Below, in pieces: positions 38,509 through 48,500 of a stretch of 64,000 nt of DNA (position 1 is the first letter of the stretch; every line of letters begins with the position of its first letter). This stretch comes from Dyadobacter sp. NIV53. GTDB lineage: Bacteria > Bacteroidota > Bacteroidia > Cytophagales > Spirosomataceae. The notes beneath the pieces are model-generated. The model worked only from the letters and a program-made list of their open reading frames with translations. It was not told the DNA's origin and made no database searches. Made by a program: the position numbers and the translations under genes. Where the stretch lies: contig NZ_CP081299.1 in NCBI RefSeq assembly GCF_019711195.1, positions 930,001 through 994,000 of the forward strand, given 5' to 3'.

Positions 38509-38928
38509 ATGCTTTCAAAAGATCTTTTAGACATTTATAAAAACGAAGAACTTGCGGTCGAAGCATTTAAAGATTTTCGGTTAAAAAAAGGAATAATCTG
38601 CAAAAAGTGCGGCGGCTCCCATCACTATTGGCTATCCTCAAAACAGCAGTTCCAGTGTAAGAATTGCAGGTTCAGAACAACCCTGCAAAGCGGGACCATA
38701 CTTGAAGGAAGCAAACTCCCCGTGTCCTATTTTTTTATTGCGCTGTATTTACTGAAAAACAATGACAACAATCTTACAGTCAATGATTTTCAGCAGCAGA
38801 CCGGGCATAAGTACAGCGAGCCGTTATATGATTTTCTCCGGAAAGTAAAACTCTACCTGAAAAGCGAAGACCAGAATTCAATTCTTATCATTTTTTTGGA
38901 AGTGGCCAGCAAAATCCTGTACGCCTAG
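38509..38928 (+). CDS. orphan IS1595-type transposase zinc-ribbon protein, 139 aa
   Basis: The N-terminal zinc ribbon has four cysteines (C31, C34, C50, C53: CKKCGG and CKNC) in the layout of the IS1595 transposase zinc-ribbon domain. FRTTLQSGTILEGSKLPVSYFFIALYLL follows, the conserved segment normally before the catalytic domain. The DDE nuclease region is missing: the protein ends soon after a helix (EPLYDFLRKVKLYL). No inverted repeats or IS ends are seen, and the PIG-L gene starts 3 bp after the stop, implying co-transcription. It is either a domesticated DNA-binding protein or a truncated transposase; the intact frame and tight spacing favour the first. Confidence 0.75.
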   Translation: MLSKDLLDIYKNEELAVEAFKDFRLKKGIICKKCGGSHHYWLSSKQQFQCKNCRFRTTLQSGTILEGSKLPVSYFFIALYLLKNNDNNLTVNDFQQQTGHKYSEPLYDFLRKVKLYLKSEDQNSILIIFLEVASKILYA

Positions 38929-38931
38929 TTT

Positions 38932-41436
38932 ATGAAAACACATGTACTTCGTTATTTATTATTCGCAATTGTATTGACCGAAATGGCAACTTCAAAAAAT
39001 ATATGGGCCCAGGTACCATCAGGCGCTTCATCATCAGAAATTCTTCAGGGTATCCAAAAACTGAATGTCCTTGGAAACGTATTGTATTTCGGTGCGCATC
39101 CTGACGATGAGAATCCCACTTTCATTGCCTATATGGCCAACGAAAAACATTATAATACCGCCTACTTTTCACTGACACGCGGCGATGGCGGACAAAATGC
39201 GATCGGAACCGAAATCAGGGAAAATCTTGGGATATTAAGAACACAGGAACTTTTGCAGGCAAGAAGAATTGATGGCGGGCACCAGTTTTTTTCCCGGGCA
39301 GTAGACTTTGGTTTTTCCAAAAGCGCAGAGGAAGTTTTTACAATCTGGGATAAAGAAAAACTGCTCTCAGACGCTGTCTGGGTAATCAGGAAATTCAGGC
39401 CGGATGTGATCGTAACGCGCTTTCCACCGGACGAAAGAGCAGGGCACGGACAGCATATTGCCTCAGCGCTCCTGGCAGAAGAAGCTTTTGATGCCGCGGC
39501 AGATCCAAGCCGTTTTCCGGAACAGCTCAAATATGCCGGTATCTGGAAGGCAACGCGTTTGGTTTGGAATGCAGGTATGTGGTGGAACCAAAGAAGGGAT
39601 GAAGTGGATGAAAATGATGCAAAAGAATGTATTAAAGTCGATGTAGGTGTTTTCAACCAGCTTCTGGGAAAATCATACGGAGAGATTGCAGCGGAAAGCA
39701 GGACTGTTCATAAAACACAGGGCTTTGGCACAATTGGTTTCCGTGGCAGCCTGACCGAATATTTCAAACACGTAAAAGGCAAACAGGCCACAGATGATTT
39801 ATTCAGTGAAATCAATACGAATTGGAGCAGGGAAAAGAACACACGAAAAATAGATGAGTTGATCAGAAAGGCAATCAGCACATACAATTATATCAATCCG
39901 TCTGCTTCCGTCCCGGTTTTACTGGATGTGAAATCCGAACTTGAAAATCTGCCTGACGGCTATTGGAAAAAGGAAAAATTAAAAGATCTGAATAAAGTAA
40001 TCCAGGAAGCGCTTGGCCTGTTTCTTTTGGTAAAATCTGACGACTATGCCTATACGCCGGAAGACAAAATCAGGTTAAAAATTGAAGCGACCAACCGTTC
40101 GCCGGTTCCAGTAATTTTAAAGAAAGTATATTCTCCGTTTGAAAAGGGAGATTCACTGGTCAATTTGCAGTTGGCAAATAATGAAAAAATTGAAATTTCA
40201 GGAGTTGCCCGGATTCCATCTGATACCAGATATTCGCAGCCTTACTGGCTTGAAAATGAAGGCAGCCTTGGCCTGTTCGAGGTTCCTGATCAGCGGGAAA
40301 TTGGCGTGGCAGAAAATAAGCCTGTAGCCAACGTGGGTTTCGACCTTGAAATAGGCGGGCGTTCGTTGCATTATTCAGTTCCGGTTGTGTACCAAAAAAC
40401 AGATCCGATCCTTGGTGAAATTTATCAGCCACTTGCCATAACACCTCCCGTTTATGTTTCAGTCGACAATAAGGTTTATTTATTCGATGGCATAAATAGT
40501 AAAAAAGTAAAAGTGAACGTTAAGTCTGCATCGGATAACCTGACAGGGAATGTACGCTTAAAACTACCAAAAGGATGGCGTGCAGAACCGTTTTCAATCC
40601 CTGTAAACCTTAAAGCCAAAGGAGCTGAACAAAATGTAAATTTTGAATTATTCCCGCCCGGCCATGCGGATGAAGCTGAAATAAGTGCGGTGGTAACAGT
40701 GGCAGGAAAGGATTATAACCGCAGCCTGAATTTGATCAGCTATCCGCATATTCCAACCCAGATCAGTTTTCCGAAGGCCACTGCAAAAGTGGTCAAGGTT
40801 GATATCAATAAAAACGGCCAGCTGATCGGCTACGTAAAAGGCGCCGGTGATATGGTCCCGGCCAGTCTGCAGCAGATTGGTTATGAGGTCATTTTGTTGG
40901 AAGACAATGATATTTCTACCGAAAAACTGCAAAGATACGATGCTGTGATTGTTGGTGTCAGGGCCTATAACATGATCGAACGGGTCAGGATCATTAATCC
41001 GATTTTGCTTAAATATGTAGAAAATGGCGGAAATCTGATCGTGCAGTACAATTCCGACCAGGGTTTGCTGATGAAAGACTTTGGCCCCTACCCTTTTACA
41101 GTTTCCAGCAAACGTGTAACGGTGGAAGGTTCGGAAGTACGCTTTCTGAACAAAGAATGTAAAGCACTGAATTATCCCAATAAAATTACCCAAAAAGACT
41201 TCGATGGCTGGGTTCAGGAGCGCAGTTTATACCAGCCTGAAAACTGGTCTGACAAATATGAGACAGTGATTTCGTGCAACGACCCGGGTTGTGAAAAACT
41301 GGATGGCGGAATACTCATTGCCAAATATGGCAAGGGAAATTATGTGTATACTACCATGAGCTGGTTTCGCCAGTTGCCAGCCGGCGTTCCGGGGGCTTAC
41401 CGTGTTTTTTCAAATCTGATTTCTTTGGGAAAATGA
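38932..41436 (+). CDS. secreted PIG-L (LmbE-like) deacetylase with accessory C-terminal domains
   Basis: The signal peptide is about 1-27 (LLFAIVLTEMATSKNIWAQ). The PIG-L domain starts at about 48 with the zinc motif AHPDDE (H56, D59) and the third ligand in HGQH (about 172-175), plus FSLTRGDGGQNAIG. Such domains are Zn-dependent N-deacetylases of GlcNAc-type or related glycoconjugates. After ~300 residues there are beta-sandwich domains of NEW3/CARDB type, and the last ~200 residues form a ThuA/GATase1-like domain (LQRYDAVIVGVRAYNM, ENGGNLIVQYN, YTTMSWFRQLPAG). The substrate is unknown. It forms an apparent two-gene unit with the zinc-ribbon gene. Confidence 0.9.
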   Translation: MKTHVLRYLLFAIVLTEMATSKNIWAQVPSGASSSEILQGIQKLNVLGNVLYFGAHPDDENPTFIAYMANEKHYNTAYFSLTRGDGGQNAIGTEIRENLGILRTQELLQARRIDGGHQFFSRAVDFGFSKSAEEVFTIWDKEKLLSDAVWVIRKFRPDVIVTRFPPDERAGHGQHIASALLAEEAFDAAADPSRFPEQLKYAGIWKATRLVWNAGMWWNQRRDEVDENDAKECIKVDVGVFNQLLGKSYGEIAAESRTVHKTQGFGTIGFRGSLTEYFKHVKGKQATDDLFSEINTNWSREKNTRKIDELIRKAISTYNYINPSASVPVLLDVKSELENLPDGYWKKEKLKDLNKVIQEALGLFLLVKSDDYAYTPEDKIRLKIEATNRSPVPVILKKVYSPFEKGDSLVNLQLANNEKIEISGVARIPSDTRYSQPYWLENEGSLGLFEVPDQREIGVAENKPVANVGFDLEIGGRSLHYSVPVVYQKTDPILGEIYQPLAITPPVYVSVDNKVYLFDGINSKKVKVNVKSASDNLTGNVRLKLPKGWRAEPFSIPVNLKAKGAEQNVNFELFPPGHADEAEISAVVTVAGKDYNRSLNLISYPHIPTQISFPKATAKVVKVDINKNGQLIGYVKGAGDMVPASLQQIGYEVILLEDNDISTEKLQRYDAVIVGVRAYNMIERVRIINPILLKYVENGGNLIVQYNSDQGLLMKDFGPYPFTVSSKRVTVEGSEVRFLNKECKALNYPNKITQKDFDGWVQERSLYQPENWSDKYETVISCNDPGCEKLDGGILIAKYGKGNYVYTTMSWFRQLPAGVPGAYRVFSNLISLGK

Positions 41437-41446
41437 GGTTTAATAC

Positions 41447-41565
41447 TTCGGCTTTCGGCGGACGGCTTTCGGTTTTCGGCGTTTGGCTTCGCCATACTGC
41501 TGCGTTTACTGGTTGGGCTTTTTTTTGCCGAATGCCGATGGACGAATGCCGACCGCCGACCGCTT
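41447..41565. repeat. GC-rich palindromic repeat, GCCGAAAGCC family (copy 2)
   Basis: The left arm CTTCGGCTTTCGGCGGACGG is inverse to the right arm (GCCGAATGCCGATGGACG, GCCGACCGCCGACCGC). The units are those of the copy at 20493-20697. It is located between the PIG-L stop and the carbonic anhydrase start and would form a long imperfect hairpin in RNA. Confidence 0.6.
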
Positions 41566-41612
41566 CTTTCATTTTCCCTTTCAATTAATTTCAAATCTTA
41601 ATTTTCAATGTT

Positions 41613-42230
41613 ATGTCAGAACAAACAGGCCAATCCGCATTCCCGAAGAGTGCAATTTTACAGGATGTACTTAATGCAAATCATGCGTACAGCAAAAATT
41701 TTGGAGACAAATCGAAACTGACATTGCCGCCTGCAAGGCAATTCGCTATTTTAACCTGCATGGATGCACGGCTTGATCCTGCCAAATATGCCGGACTTTC
41801 GGAAGGAGATGCACATGTAATACGTAACGCCGGCGGCCGGGCAAGTGATGATGCGATCAGATCACTCATTATTTCCCATAAATTACTGGGAACAAAAGAA
41901 TGGTTTGTCATTCACCATACCGACTGTGGAATGCAGCTTTTTACCGACGATATTATCAGGGATCTATTGGCTACAAGTTTGCAAACAGCTACTGTTGACG
42001 AAAACGGATGGCGCAATCCGGAAGAAACAGGCGGTTCAGATGAGGCCAGGTACACGGCATTCCTGACTTTCAAAAATCTGGAAAACAGTGTCACCGAAGA
42101 TGTGGAAAGAATCAGAAAACATCCGCTTGTAAATCCGCTTATTCCCATTTATGGATTTGTTTATGATGTAAAATCAGGAAGTTTAATTGAAGTTACCGAG
42201 GCAACGGAAGCAGGGAAAATTGCGGCTTAA
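41613..42230 (+). CDS. beta-class carbonic anhydrase
   Basis: Zinc ligands are C49 and, in the second motif, H102 and C105 (ILTCMDARLDP; HHTDCGM), with the catalytic D51/R53 pair of the CxDxR motif. AHVIRNAGGRASDDAIRSLI is the family signature. It hydrates CO2 to bicarbonate in the cytoplasm. The 205-residue length is usual for the short bacterial clade. It starts at ATG 41613 after a repeat element and ends at a strong bidirectional terminator. Confidence 0.95.
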   Translation: MSEQTGQSAFPKSAILQDVLNANHAYSKNFGDKSKLTLPPARQFAILTCMDARLDPAKYAGLSEGDAHVIRNAGGRASDDAIRSLIISHKLLGTKEWFVIHHTDCGMQLFTDDIIRDLLATSLQTATVDENGWRNPEETGGSDEARYTAFLTFKNLENSVTEDVERIRKHPLVNPLIPIYGFVYDVKSGSLIEVTEATEAGKIAA

Positions 42231-42251
42231 TCTGATGTTCTAAGGATATCA

Positions 42252-42289
42252 AAACAGAGGTTGTCTGAAAATCCGGACAACCTCTGTTT
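42252..42289. terminator. bidirectional intrinsic terminator
   Basis: A 13-bp perfect stem, AACAGAGGTTGTC (42253-42265) with GACAACCTCTGTT (42276-42288), has a 10-nt loop and A-run / T-run flanks. It lies between the convergent carbonic anhydrase and azoreductase genes. Confidence 0.9.
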
Positions 42290-42310
42290 CTTCGGCCATG
42301 GAAAGAAATG

Positions 42311-42910
42311 TTAATCAATCGCGATACTTTCAATAGCTTTTTCCATAGCATTTTCCTTTACACCCGGAATTTTTAAACCCTCAGCACGAAAAACAGTAAG
42401 GTCTGTCATGCCTAAAAAGCCAAGGAAAGATTTCAGATATGGAGCAACAAAGTCGTTCGCTTTACCAGGCCCTTCTGAAAAAACACCGCCGGAAGACATT
42501 GCCACATAGACTTTTTTCCCAGTAACCATACCGACAGGCCCATTTTCACCATATCCAAAAGTGATACCAGCTCTTGTTATGTGATCAATCCAGGCTTTCA
42601 GCGATGTATGGATGGTAAAGTTGTAAAGCGGTGCGCCGATGACGATGATATCAGAAGCCATTAACTGTTTAACCGCCTCATCAGAAAAACGAATGGATTC
42701 TTTTTCCTCTGTCGTCAGCTGATCACCCGGAATAAAGAAGGCACGAAGAACAGCAGGGTTAAGATGAGGGATTTCTATATCTACCAGGTTTAATTCTTCA
42801 ACCTTACTGCCGGGGTACTTATCCTGAATTTTTCCAATAATTTCATGACCAAGCCTGATGCTGTAAGAGTGGTTACCCTGTACGCTTGAGATTAAATGAA
42901 GGATGCGTTT
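42311..42910 (-). CDS. azoR: FMN-dependent NADH-azoreductase (quinone reductase)
   Basis: The flavodoxin-like fold starts MKRILHLISSVQGNHSYS, with FMN-contact motifs APLYNFTIHTSLKAWIDHI and SSGGVFSEG. AzoR enzymes reduce azo dyes and, more relevantly, quinones by two electrons, avoiding redox cycling. The ATG at 42910 is chosen; the longer frame from a TTG at 42943 overlaps the promoter box. It is divergent from an HxlR-type regulator, a common arrangement for quinone- or electrophile-responsive control. Confidence 0.92.
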   Translation of the reverse strand, partial: KRILHLISSVQGNHSYSIRLGHEIIGKIQDKYPGSKVEELNLVDIEIPHLNPAVLRAFFIPGDQLTTEEKESIRFSDEAVKQLMASDIIVIGAPLYNFTIHTSLKAWIDHITRAGITFGYGENGPVGMVTGKKVYVAMSSGGVFSEGPGKANDFVAPYLKSFLGFLGMTDLTVFRAEGLKIPGVKENAMEKAIESIAID

Positions 42911-42940
42911 CATAAGAAAATTATATTTATTTTTCACTTG

Positions 42941-42948
42941 CAAAAGTA
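42941..42948 (-). promoter_or_regulatory. azoR promoter -7 box
   Basis: TACTTTTG on the minus strand fits TAnnTTTG and lies 31 bp upstream of the azoR ATG at 42910. The HxlR palindrome candidate lies 20 bp further upstream, over the -33 region. Confidence 0.55.
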
Positions 42949-42968
42949 TAGTTACCAGGTGATCAAAA

Positions 42969-42980
42969 GTGAGTACTTAC
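42969..42980. promoter_or_regulatory. candidate HxlR operator in the azoR/hxlR intergenic region
   Basis: GTGAGTACTTAC is a palindrome with five of six matched pairs, centred between the two divergent promoters. Related GTTACC words flank it at 42951-42956 and 42994-42999. HxlR/DUF24 repressors bind short dyads of this kind. Confidence 0.45.
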
Positions 42981-43013
42981 CCAAAGGAAAGCGGTTACCT
43001 TTAGGAATGTGTT

Positions 43014-43021
43014 TATCTTTG
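43014..43021 (+). promoter_or_regulatory. hxlR-type gene promoter -7 box
   Basis: TATCTTTG fits TAnnTTTG and lies only 5 bp before the ATG at 43027. If used, the mRNA would be nearly leaderless. Confidence 0.45.
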
Positions 43022-43026
43022 CAACT

Positions 43027-43395
43027 ATGAAAATCAGGATAGATGACACGCTTCCGGGCATTGCAGAATGTGCCGGTTCGCTAAAAAATGTAATTGATGC
43101 GCTTTATGTACTGAACGGTAAATGGAAGCTGCCATTAATCCTGAGTCTGGTGCAGTCGTCGAAGCGTTTTAATGAGATCCAAAATGAAGTTGCGGGAATT
43201 TCATCCAAAATACTGGCCAAAGAACTAAAGCATTTGGAGCTGAATGATTTTATCAAACGAAACGTATATCCGACCACGCCTGTTACCATCATCTACGAAG
43301 CAACTGACTATAGCCGGACTTTACAAAACGTTATGAGGGAGCTCAGTGCATGGGGTGGACAACACCGCGAAAAGGTGAAGCAAAATATGAGGTAA
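43027..43395 (+). CDS. HxlR family winged-helix transcriptional regulator
   Basis: The protein contains the HxlR core: VIDALYVLNGKWKLPLILSL, SKRFNEIQNEVAGISSKILAKELKHLELNDFIKR and YEATDYSRTLQNVMRELSAWG. The start MKIRIDD at 43027 is preferred to the ATG at 43009, which lies upstream of the promoter box. Single Cys near the N-terminus (AECAGSL) is where redox-sensing members carry theirs. It probably represses azoR in response to quinones or other electrophiles (inference from gene layout). Confidence 0.92.
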   Translation: MKIRIDDTLPGIAECAGSLKNVIDALYVLNGKWKLPLILSLVQSSKRFNEIQNEVAGISSKILAKELKHLELNDFIKRNVYPTTPVTIIYEATDYSRTLQNVMRELSAWGGQHREKVKQNMR

Positions 43396-43466
43396 CTACA
43401 ATTGATACCAAATGAAATTCACCCATCAGTCAGACGTAATTTACTTTTAATTTCTCCATTATTCTT

Positions 43467-44382
43467 ATGCTCGATATAGTCATAGAATCCAGAAAGGCGG
43501 AAATAGTCCCGGGATTTGAAGTAAAACGCATTCTTCCTTATCAATTGCGGAGAATGGTTGGACCGTTCATTTTTATGGATCATGGAGGGCCTGTAAATAT
43601 ACCAACGCCGACTGCAACCAACCTGGATGTACTGCCACATCCACATATTGGCCTTTCTACGGTAAGTTATTTATTCAGCGGGAAAGTAACTCACAGGGAT
43701 AGCCTCGGTGTTGAGCAGATCATAAAACCAGGTGAAGTGAACTGGATGACTGCCGCAAAGGGTATTGCCCATAGTGAACGTTTTGAAGATCCTGCTATGC
43801 TTGCCGGAGGTGAACTTGAAATGATACAAACCTGGGTGGCATTGCCTGAAAAAGATGAGGAAGGAGAGCCGGCATTCAAAAATTATACCGCAGAACAATT
43901 GCCGGTCTTTACGGATAAAGGTGTCTGGATGCGTTTGATAGCCGGTGATGCGTATGGATTAACTAGTCGTGTCAGTACAAATTCACCTTTGTTTTATGTA
44001 CATGTCATTCTCAACCAGGGTGCCAGGTTTGGCCTGCCGAAGGAATATAGCGAAAGAGGTGCGTACATCGTTAAAGGCAGCGTTGAAGTGAATGGTATTA
44101 CCTACAATGCCGGAAAATTGATGGTTTTTACCAAAGGTGTAGATCCGTTGATTATCGCAAAGGAAAATACGACGCTGATGATGCTGGGCGGTGAGCATTT
44201 GGGAGACCGGTATATTTGGTGGAACTTCGTCTCCAGCCGCAAAGAAAGAATTGAACAAGCAGAAGGAAGACTGGAAACAGGGACGTATTATTTTGCCCCC
44301 AACTGACAACCAGGAATTTGTACCGCTTCCTAAAGATAAATCCAGGCCGGCCGGCGGTCCTCCTCCGGGAGCCCTTTCTTAA
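43467..44382 (+). CDS. pirin family protein, frameshifted near the C-terminus
   Basis: The N-terminal cupin of pirin is intact: MVGPFIFMDHGGP, LPHPHIGLSTVSYLFSG, HRDSLG, INWMTAAKGIAHSE-like (here VNWMTAAKGIAHSERF). Pirins bind Fe and act as quercetinases or redox-linked co-regulators. The C-terminal cupin follows. The continuous frame stops at 44306 with a non-native tail, but the +1 frame from about 44262 gives KEDWKQGRIILPPTDNQEFV and PLPKDK, the standard pirin ending, up to 44382. One extra G around 44262 explains it. The gene follows the azoR/hxlR pair, suiting a quinone/aromatic stress group. Confidence 0.85.
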
Positions 44383-44455
44383 AAAGTAAAAGGTCAGGCT
44401 GACCGGTGATTCTATAACAGTCAAAATCAGGATAGATATAATTTTAAATACGATA

Positions 44456-45478
44456 ATGGAAATAGGAATTGATAGTTTCGCATCTGCAATGTATGGCAGC
44501 GATGTTCTGAGCAGCGTGGATGCAATGGAACAATTACTGGACAGGATTTCAGCAGCGGATCAGGCGGGACTTGATATTTTTGGCATTGGTGAACATCATA
44601 AAAAGGAATTTCTGGATTCCGCACCTGCTGTAATCCTGTCTGCCGCTGCGGCCAGAACCAAAAGAATTCGCCTGGCCAGTGCCGTCTCTGTGCTAAGCAC
44701 CGCCGATCCCGTGCGGGTGTACCAGAGTTTTGCAACACTGGATTTAATATCAAAAGGACGAGCCGAACTGGTAGTCGGTCGCGGATCTGCAATTGAAGCA
44801 TATCCGCTTTTTGGATTTGACCTTAACGATTACGATGCGCTGTTCAAAGAAAAACTTGAACTTCTGCTAAAAATCCGGGACAATGAATTTATTACCTGGT
44901 CCGGCAAGTTCAGGCCTGCAATGAAAAATCAACCCGTTTATCCTAGGGCGATTCAGGAAAAATTACCTGTTTGGCTGGGTGTGGGCGGCACACCGGAATC
45001 ATTTGCCAGAGCTGGAAGATTAGGGCTGCCTTTGATGGTGGCGATTATTGGTGGTGAAACAGAACGTTTCCGTCCCTTAGTCGACTTGTACCGCGAAGAA
45101 GGACGCAGAGCGGGTTTCCCTTTGAATCAGTTAAAAGTTGGATTACATTCACCAGGATATGTTGCGGCTACCAACGAGCAGGCCGTTGCTGAATATTATC
45201 CGGGTTATGCCGAGCTCTGGACCAGATTGGGCAGGGAACGAGGCTGGCCTCCGGTTAACAAAGCAAAGTTCGATGTACTGATTGGCCCAAGAGGTGTACT
45301 GGTAGTTGGCGGACCAGAACAAGTGGCCGAAAAACTATTAAGGCATAGTGAAGCATTAGGCGGTGTTGACCGGTTTACATTTCAGATGGATAATGCAGGC
45401 CTTACCCACCAGCAACTGTTACATTCCATAGAACTGATCGGTACAAAGGTTATTCCATTGGTCAAACAACTTACTTAG
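44456..45478 (+). CDS. LLM-class (luciferase-like) flavin-dependent oxidoreductase
   Basis: The bacterial luciferase TIM-barrel is complete: GLDIFGIGEHHKKEF, RIRLASAVSVLSTADPVRVYQSFATLDLIS, RAELVVGRGSAIEAYPLFG, KLPVWLGVGGTPESFARAGRLGLP and the C-terminal ALGGVDRFTFQMDNAGL. It uses reduced flavin (FMN or F420-type members exist; FMN is more likely here). The substrate is unknown; relatives oxidise small organic compounds. It follows the pirin gene on the same strand by ~75 bp, so co-transcription is possible. Confidence 0.92.
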   Translation: MEIGIDSFASAMYGSDVLSSVDAMEQLLDRISAADQAGLDIFGIGEHHKKEFLDSAPAVILSAAAARTKRIRLASAVSVLSTADPVRVYQSFATLDLISKGRAELVVGRGSAIEAYPLFGFDLNDYDALFKEKLELLLKIRDNEFITWSGKFRPAMKNQPVYPRAIQEKLPVWLGVGGTPESFARAGRLGLPLMVAIIGGETERFRPLVDLYREEGRRAGFPLNQLKVGLHSPGYVAATNEQAVAEYYPGYAELWTRLGRERGWPPVNKAKFDVLIGPRGVLVVGGPEQVAEKLLRHSEALGGVDRFTFQMDNAGLTHQQLLHSIELIGTKVIPLVKQLT

Positions 45479-45572
45479 ATTGATAAAGCCGGTAAATCAC
45501 GAAAATTGCACTTTAATTAAGTATCTGTCTGAATTTGAAAAACGAAAAGGTCTGATAGATTAAGAACATTTA

Positions 45573-48500
45573 CTATTCCGCCACTTTTCTTCCCTGAATA
45601 ATTACCGGCCCAATTAAACCTGAAACACGCAGCGGCGCATTTTTATCGGGGCCGTTGATTGTCCAGGTTTTACGTTTTTCTTCAGGCTGCCCGGCATCGT
45701 AGACCAGACGATTGAACCAGGTACTTGTCACCTGAACGGAAAGCGTATTCTGTCCCTTTTTTACCAAATCTTTCACGTTCATACGATACGGTGGTGCCAG
45801 TAAGTTGCCGGCCTCTGTGCCGTTTATAGTGATTGCTGCGACCATATCAACACTGCCCAGATCCAGAATATATTCCATACCGGGAGTTGTTTTGTCAATA
45901 TTAAAAGTCGTTGTATAAGTTGCAGTTCCTGAAAATGATTTTCCTTCAGATGAAATATCAAGATCTTTCCATGGTTTCAGATCAGGTAATTTTACAGGTT
46001 CCGTAATGCCCCAGCCTACCGGGAAGTTCAATGTCCAGGGATTAGTAATTTGAACGGATGAAATATCCTTGTTTTTTACAACTTTCGAGGCAACACTTCC
46101 TGCCCCATTTTTTCTGAATACAATAAAACACGAATTCGATTTGATCAGGTCGAGTTTAATGACAGTACGATCGCCATCGCGTCGGCTTTCGATGGATCTA
46201 AAAGTTCCGGTCACAGGATCCCAAAGCTCCGCGGCTCCGTTTGTCCGAAAGCTAAGTTCACCAGAAAATCCTTTTCCCCTGGGTGCACTCACAAAATACC
46301 AGTCCGCGTCGTCTGCCTTCCGGTGTTGCCATAAAGCATCGCCTCCGGTAACATCGGGTTTTAATTTCAATCCGGTCAATGCCTGTTCCAGTGTCATACC
46401 AGATATAACATAACCCTTGCCATTCTTTCTCATTCCTTTTTGAACTCCCCAAATATTCTTAACCGCTGCATCAAAACGTATCCTGGCGGCTTCGCCTCCG
46501 GACAATGTTGCAAGGCCAACCGGGGCTTCACCAATCACAGTCGCTCCCTGCTGTACCAACAAAAGTATTTTTTCCAAGGTCTGTGGCAGCATGCGCGGTG
46601 TATCCGGCAACCAAAGCACACTATACTGTATTCCTTCGGGTGTTACCAATTTTCCGTTTTCCACTTTAAGGCGGTTCAAGAGCACATCGGGATTACAATA
46701 ATCGTATTTGAATCCCTTCGGAAAAGGAGCATTCTGGTCTGGTTTATGATTGATCTCATCTCCAAGATACCATAACACATCAGAAACCGGCTTGCCTCTT
46801 TCCAGCAGATAGGTGCAACGTGCCAGATAATTTGTAAAGTCGGGCATAAATTTCCACCACGTTTGGCCTCTCAGAAACGGCGTCCCTATTCCAGCACCGA
46901 ATGACGTACCTGGCGGGAGAAACGGAGTTTGCGGATTGTGCGTGTAAGTATGAAATACAAAATGACTCACACCTTCCACAGCGTTACAATTCGCTACCTC
47001 CCGAAGCATTTCAAAATGTTCATCCCACGATAAACTGATGTTCGTGAAAGCCTCGGCAGCAACCCTCGGCTTGCCGTACATTCTTGCAGCAGAAGCAGTT
47101 GGTTTGATAGGCTTAAAATTGATGGAACCAACAAAATCATCAGTCATGGGCTGCCAAAACTCGGTCATCGGAACATCGGCAAATTTGAAATATTCAAGTA
47201 TATCTCCGGGTAATACGTCGCCGGCGGATGTTTCATAGGTAACATTCAGCCCGTTTTCTTGCGCCAGCGTCGCCATACGCCCGTAATAATTGTTTGTAAA
47301 AAGGTGGTTAATCGTATTTCGCCAGTCAATTAAAAAACGTCCTGTCGTTTCATGATCTTTAATTACATAACCAAACAAAGCCGGAAGCCACTTTCGCAGC
47401 GAATAATTGGAAACATTCATAAACTCCTTTTCCATTTCCGGCGTCCAGGTCTGGGTATGGCATTCCCAACTGTCGATCAGCATTCCATTGAGAAGGCCTC
47501 TTGCAAGTGGCCCGTTTTGACCGGATAACCTTCCTATATAACCCGCAAAATGTGCATTTGCGCCTGACGCCGAAAGTTTGTTGGCTTCCCATCCCGTTCC
47601 TTCTTTGGGAGCAGGCCCGTTTTCTTTACCCGAATTGACATGGCCAAGACGAAGAACTGTCCAGTTTCCTTTTGGGGCTGACCAGTTCAGTTTTCCATCT
47701 TTATCCATTTTGTCCGAAATATCCAGGATCCTGTCAGGATCAATAAATGCTTTTGCAGACTGTTCAGGATTTTGACCGCTTCTTTCAATACCTCTCAGCG
47801 TCCATGCAGCCTCCGATTCCCAACCGTTTTTTCTTGCCGCAGAAAACAAGCGAAGAGAACTCAATGCCATATTGTATTTATTGAAAATGGAAATACGGTA
47901 TTTTTTCACTCCGGCAACCTCGGAACAAGCCAGCGTGATCGGCTGATCATCCTGCCAGTTTGACTGCGGCATATTTACACTGAGAATATCCTGTATTTTC
48001 CCATTATCCAGCACAGCCTGTATGGTAACTTTCACGCCCGGATCATAAGACCTGCCGTGGTTAAAACCCTGTATACTGGGAAATTCCACGCTGCGAAGGG
48101 ACACCGCCTCAGGAAATGTTACCTCTATCCAATGTGGCTTATCGGGATCAGCAGGAGCTAACCGGATCTTATCTTTGGCCTGCCCGGACAGATACTGTTT
48201 CCAGTCAGCATCCACATTGCTTGTTACCAATTGCGGTACCAGCGGTATGCCTGAATCGTCCAGAGGTGTAGGAAATGCAAGAACTGTCACGTCACGGTAA
48301 TCACGCCATGGTTCTGTACTCGGTTGCGGCACAGGCAGTATTTGATTTACAAGCTCCCCTCCCTTCATATCGGTACGGCTCCAGACAATGTTGCGCATTG
48401 CGTTTGAAGGTTCGATCCAGGGCCCGCCGGAAGTTGCCCATCCGGGGCAATTATTCATTGAAAAGAAAAGCCCCAACCTGCGGCATTCTGTTGCGGTATG

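Noticed and set aside
41351..41594. Short minus-strand frames over the second GCCGAAAGCC repeat
   Set aside because: They only translate the low-complexity repeat.
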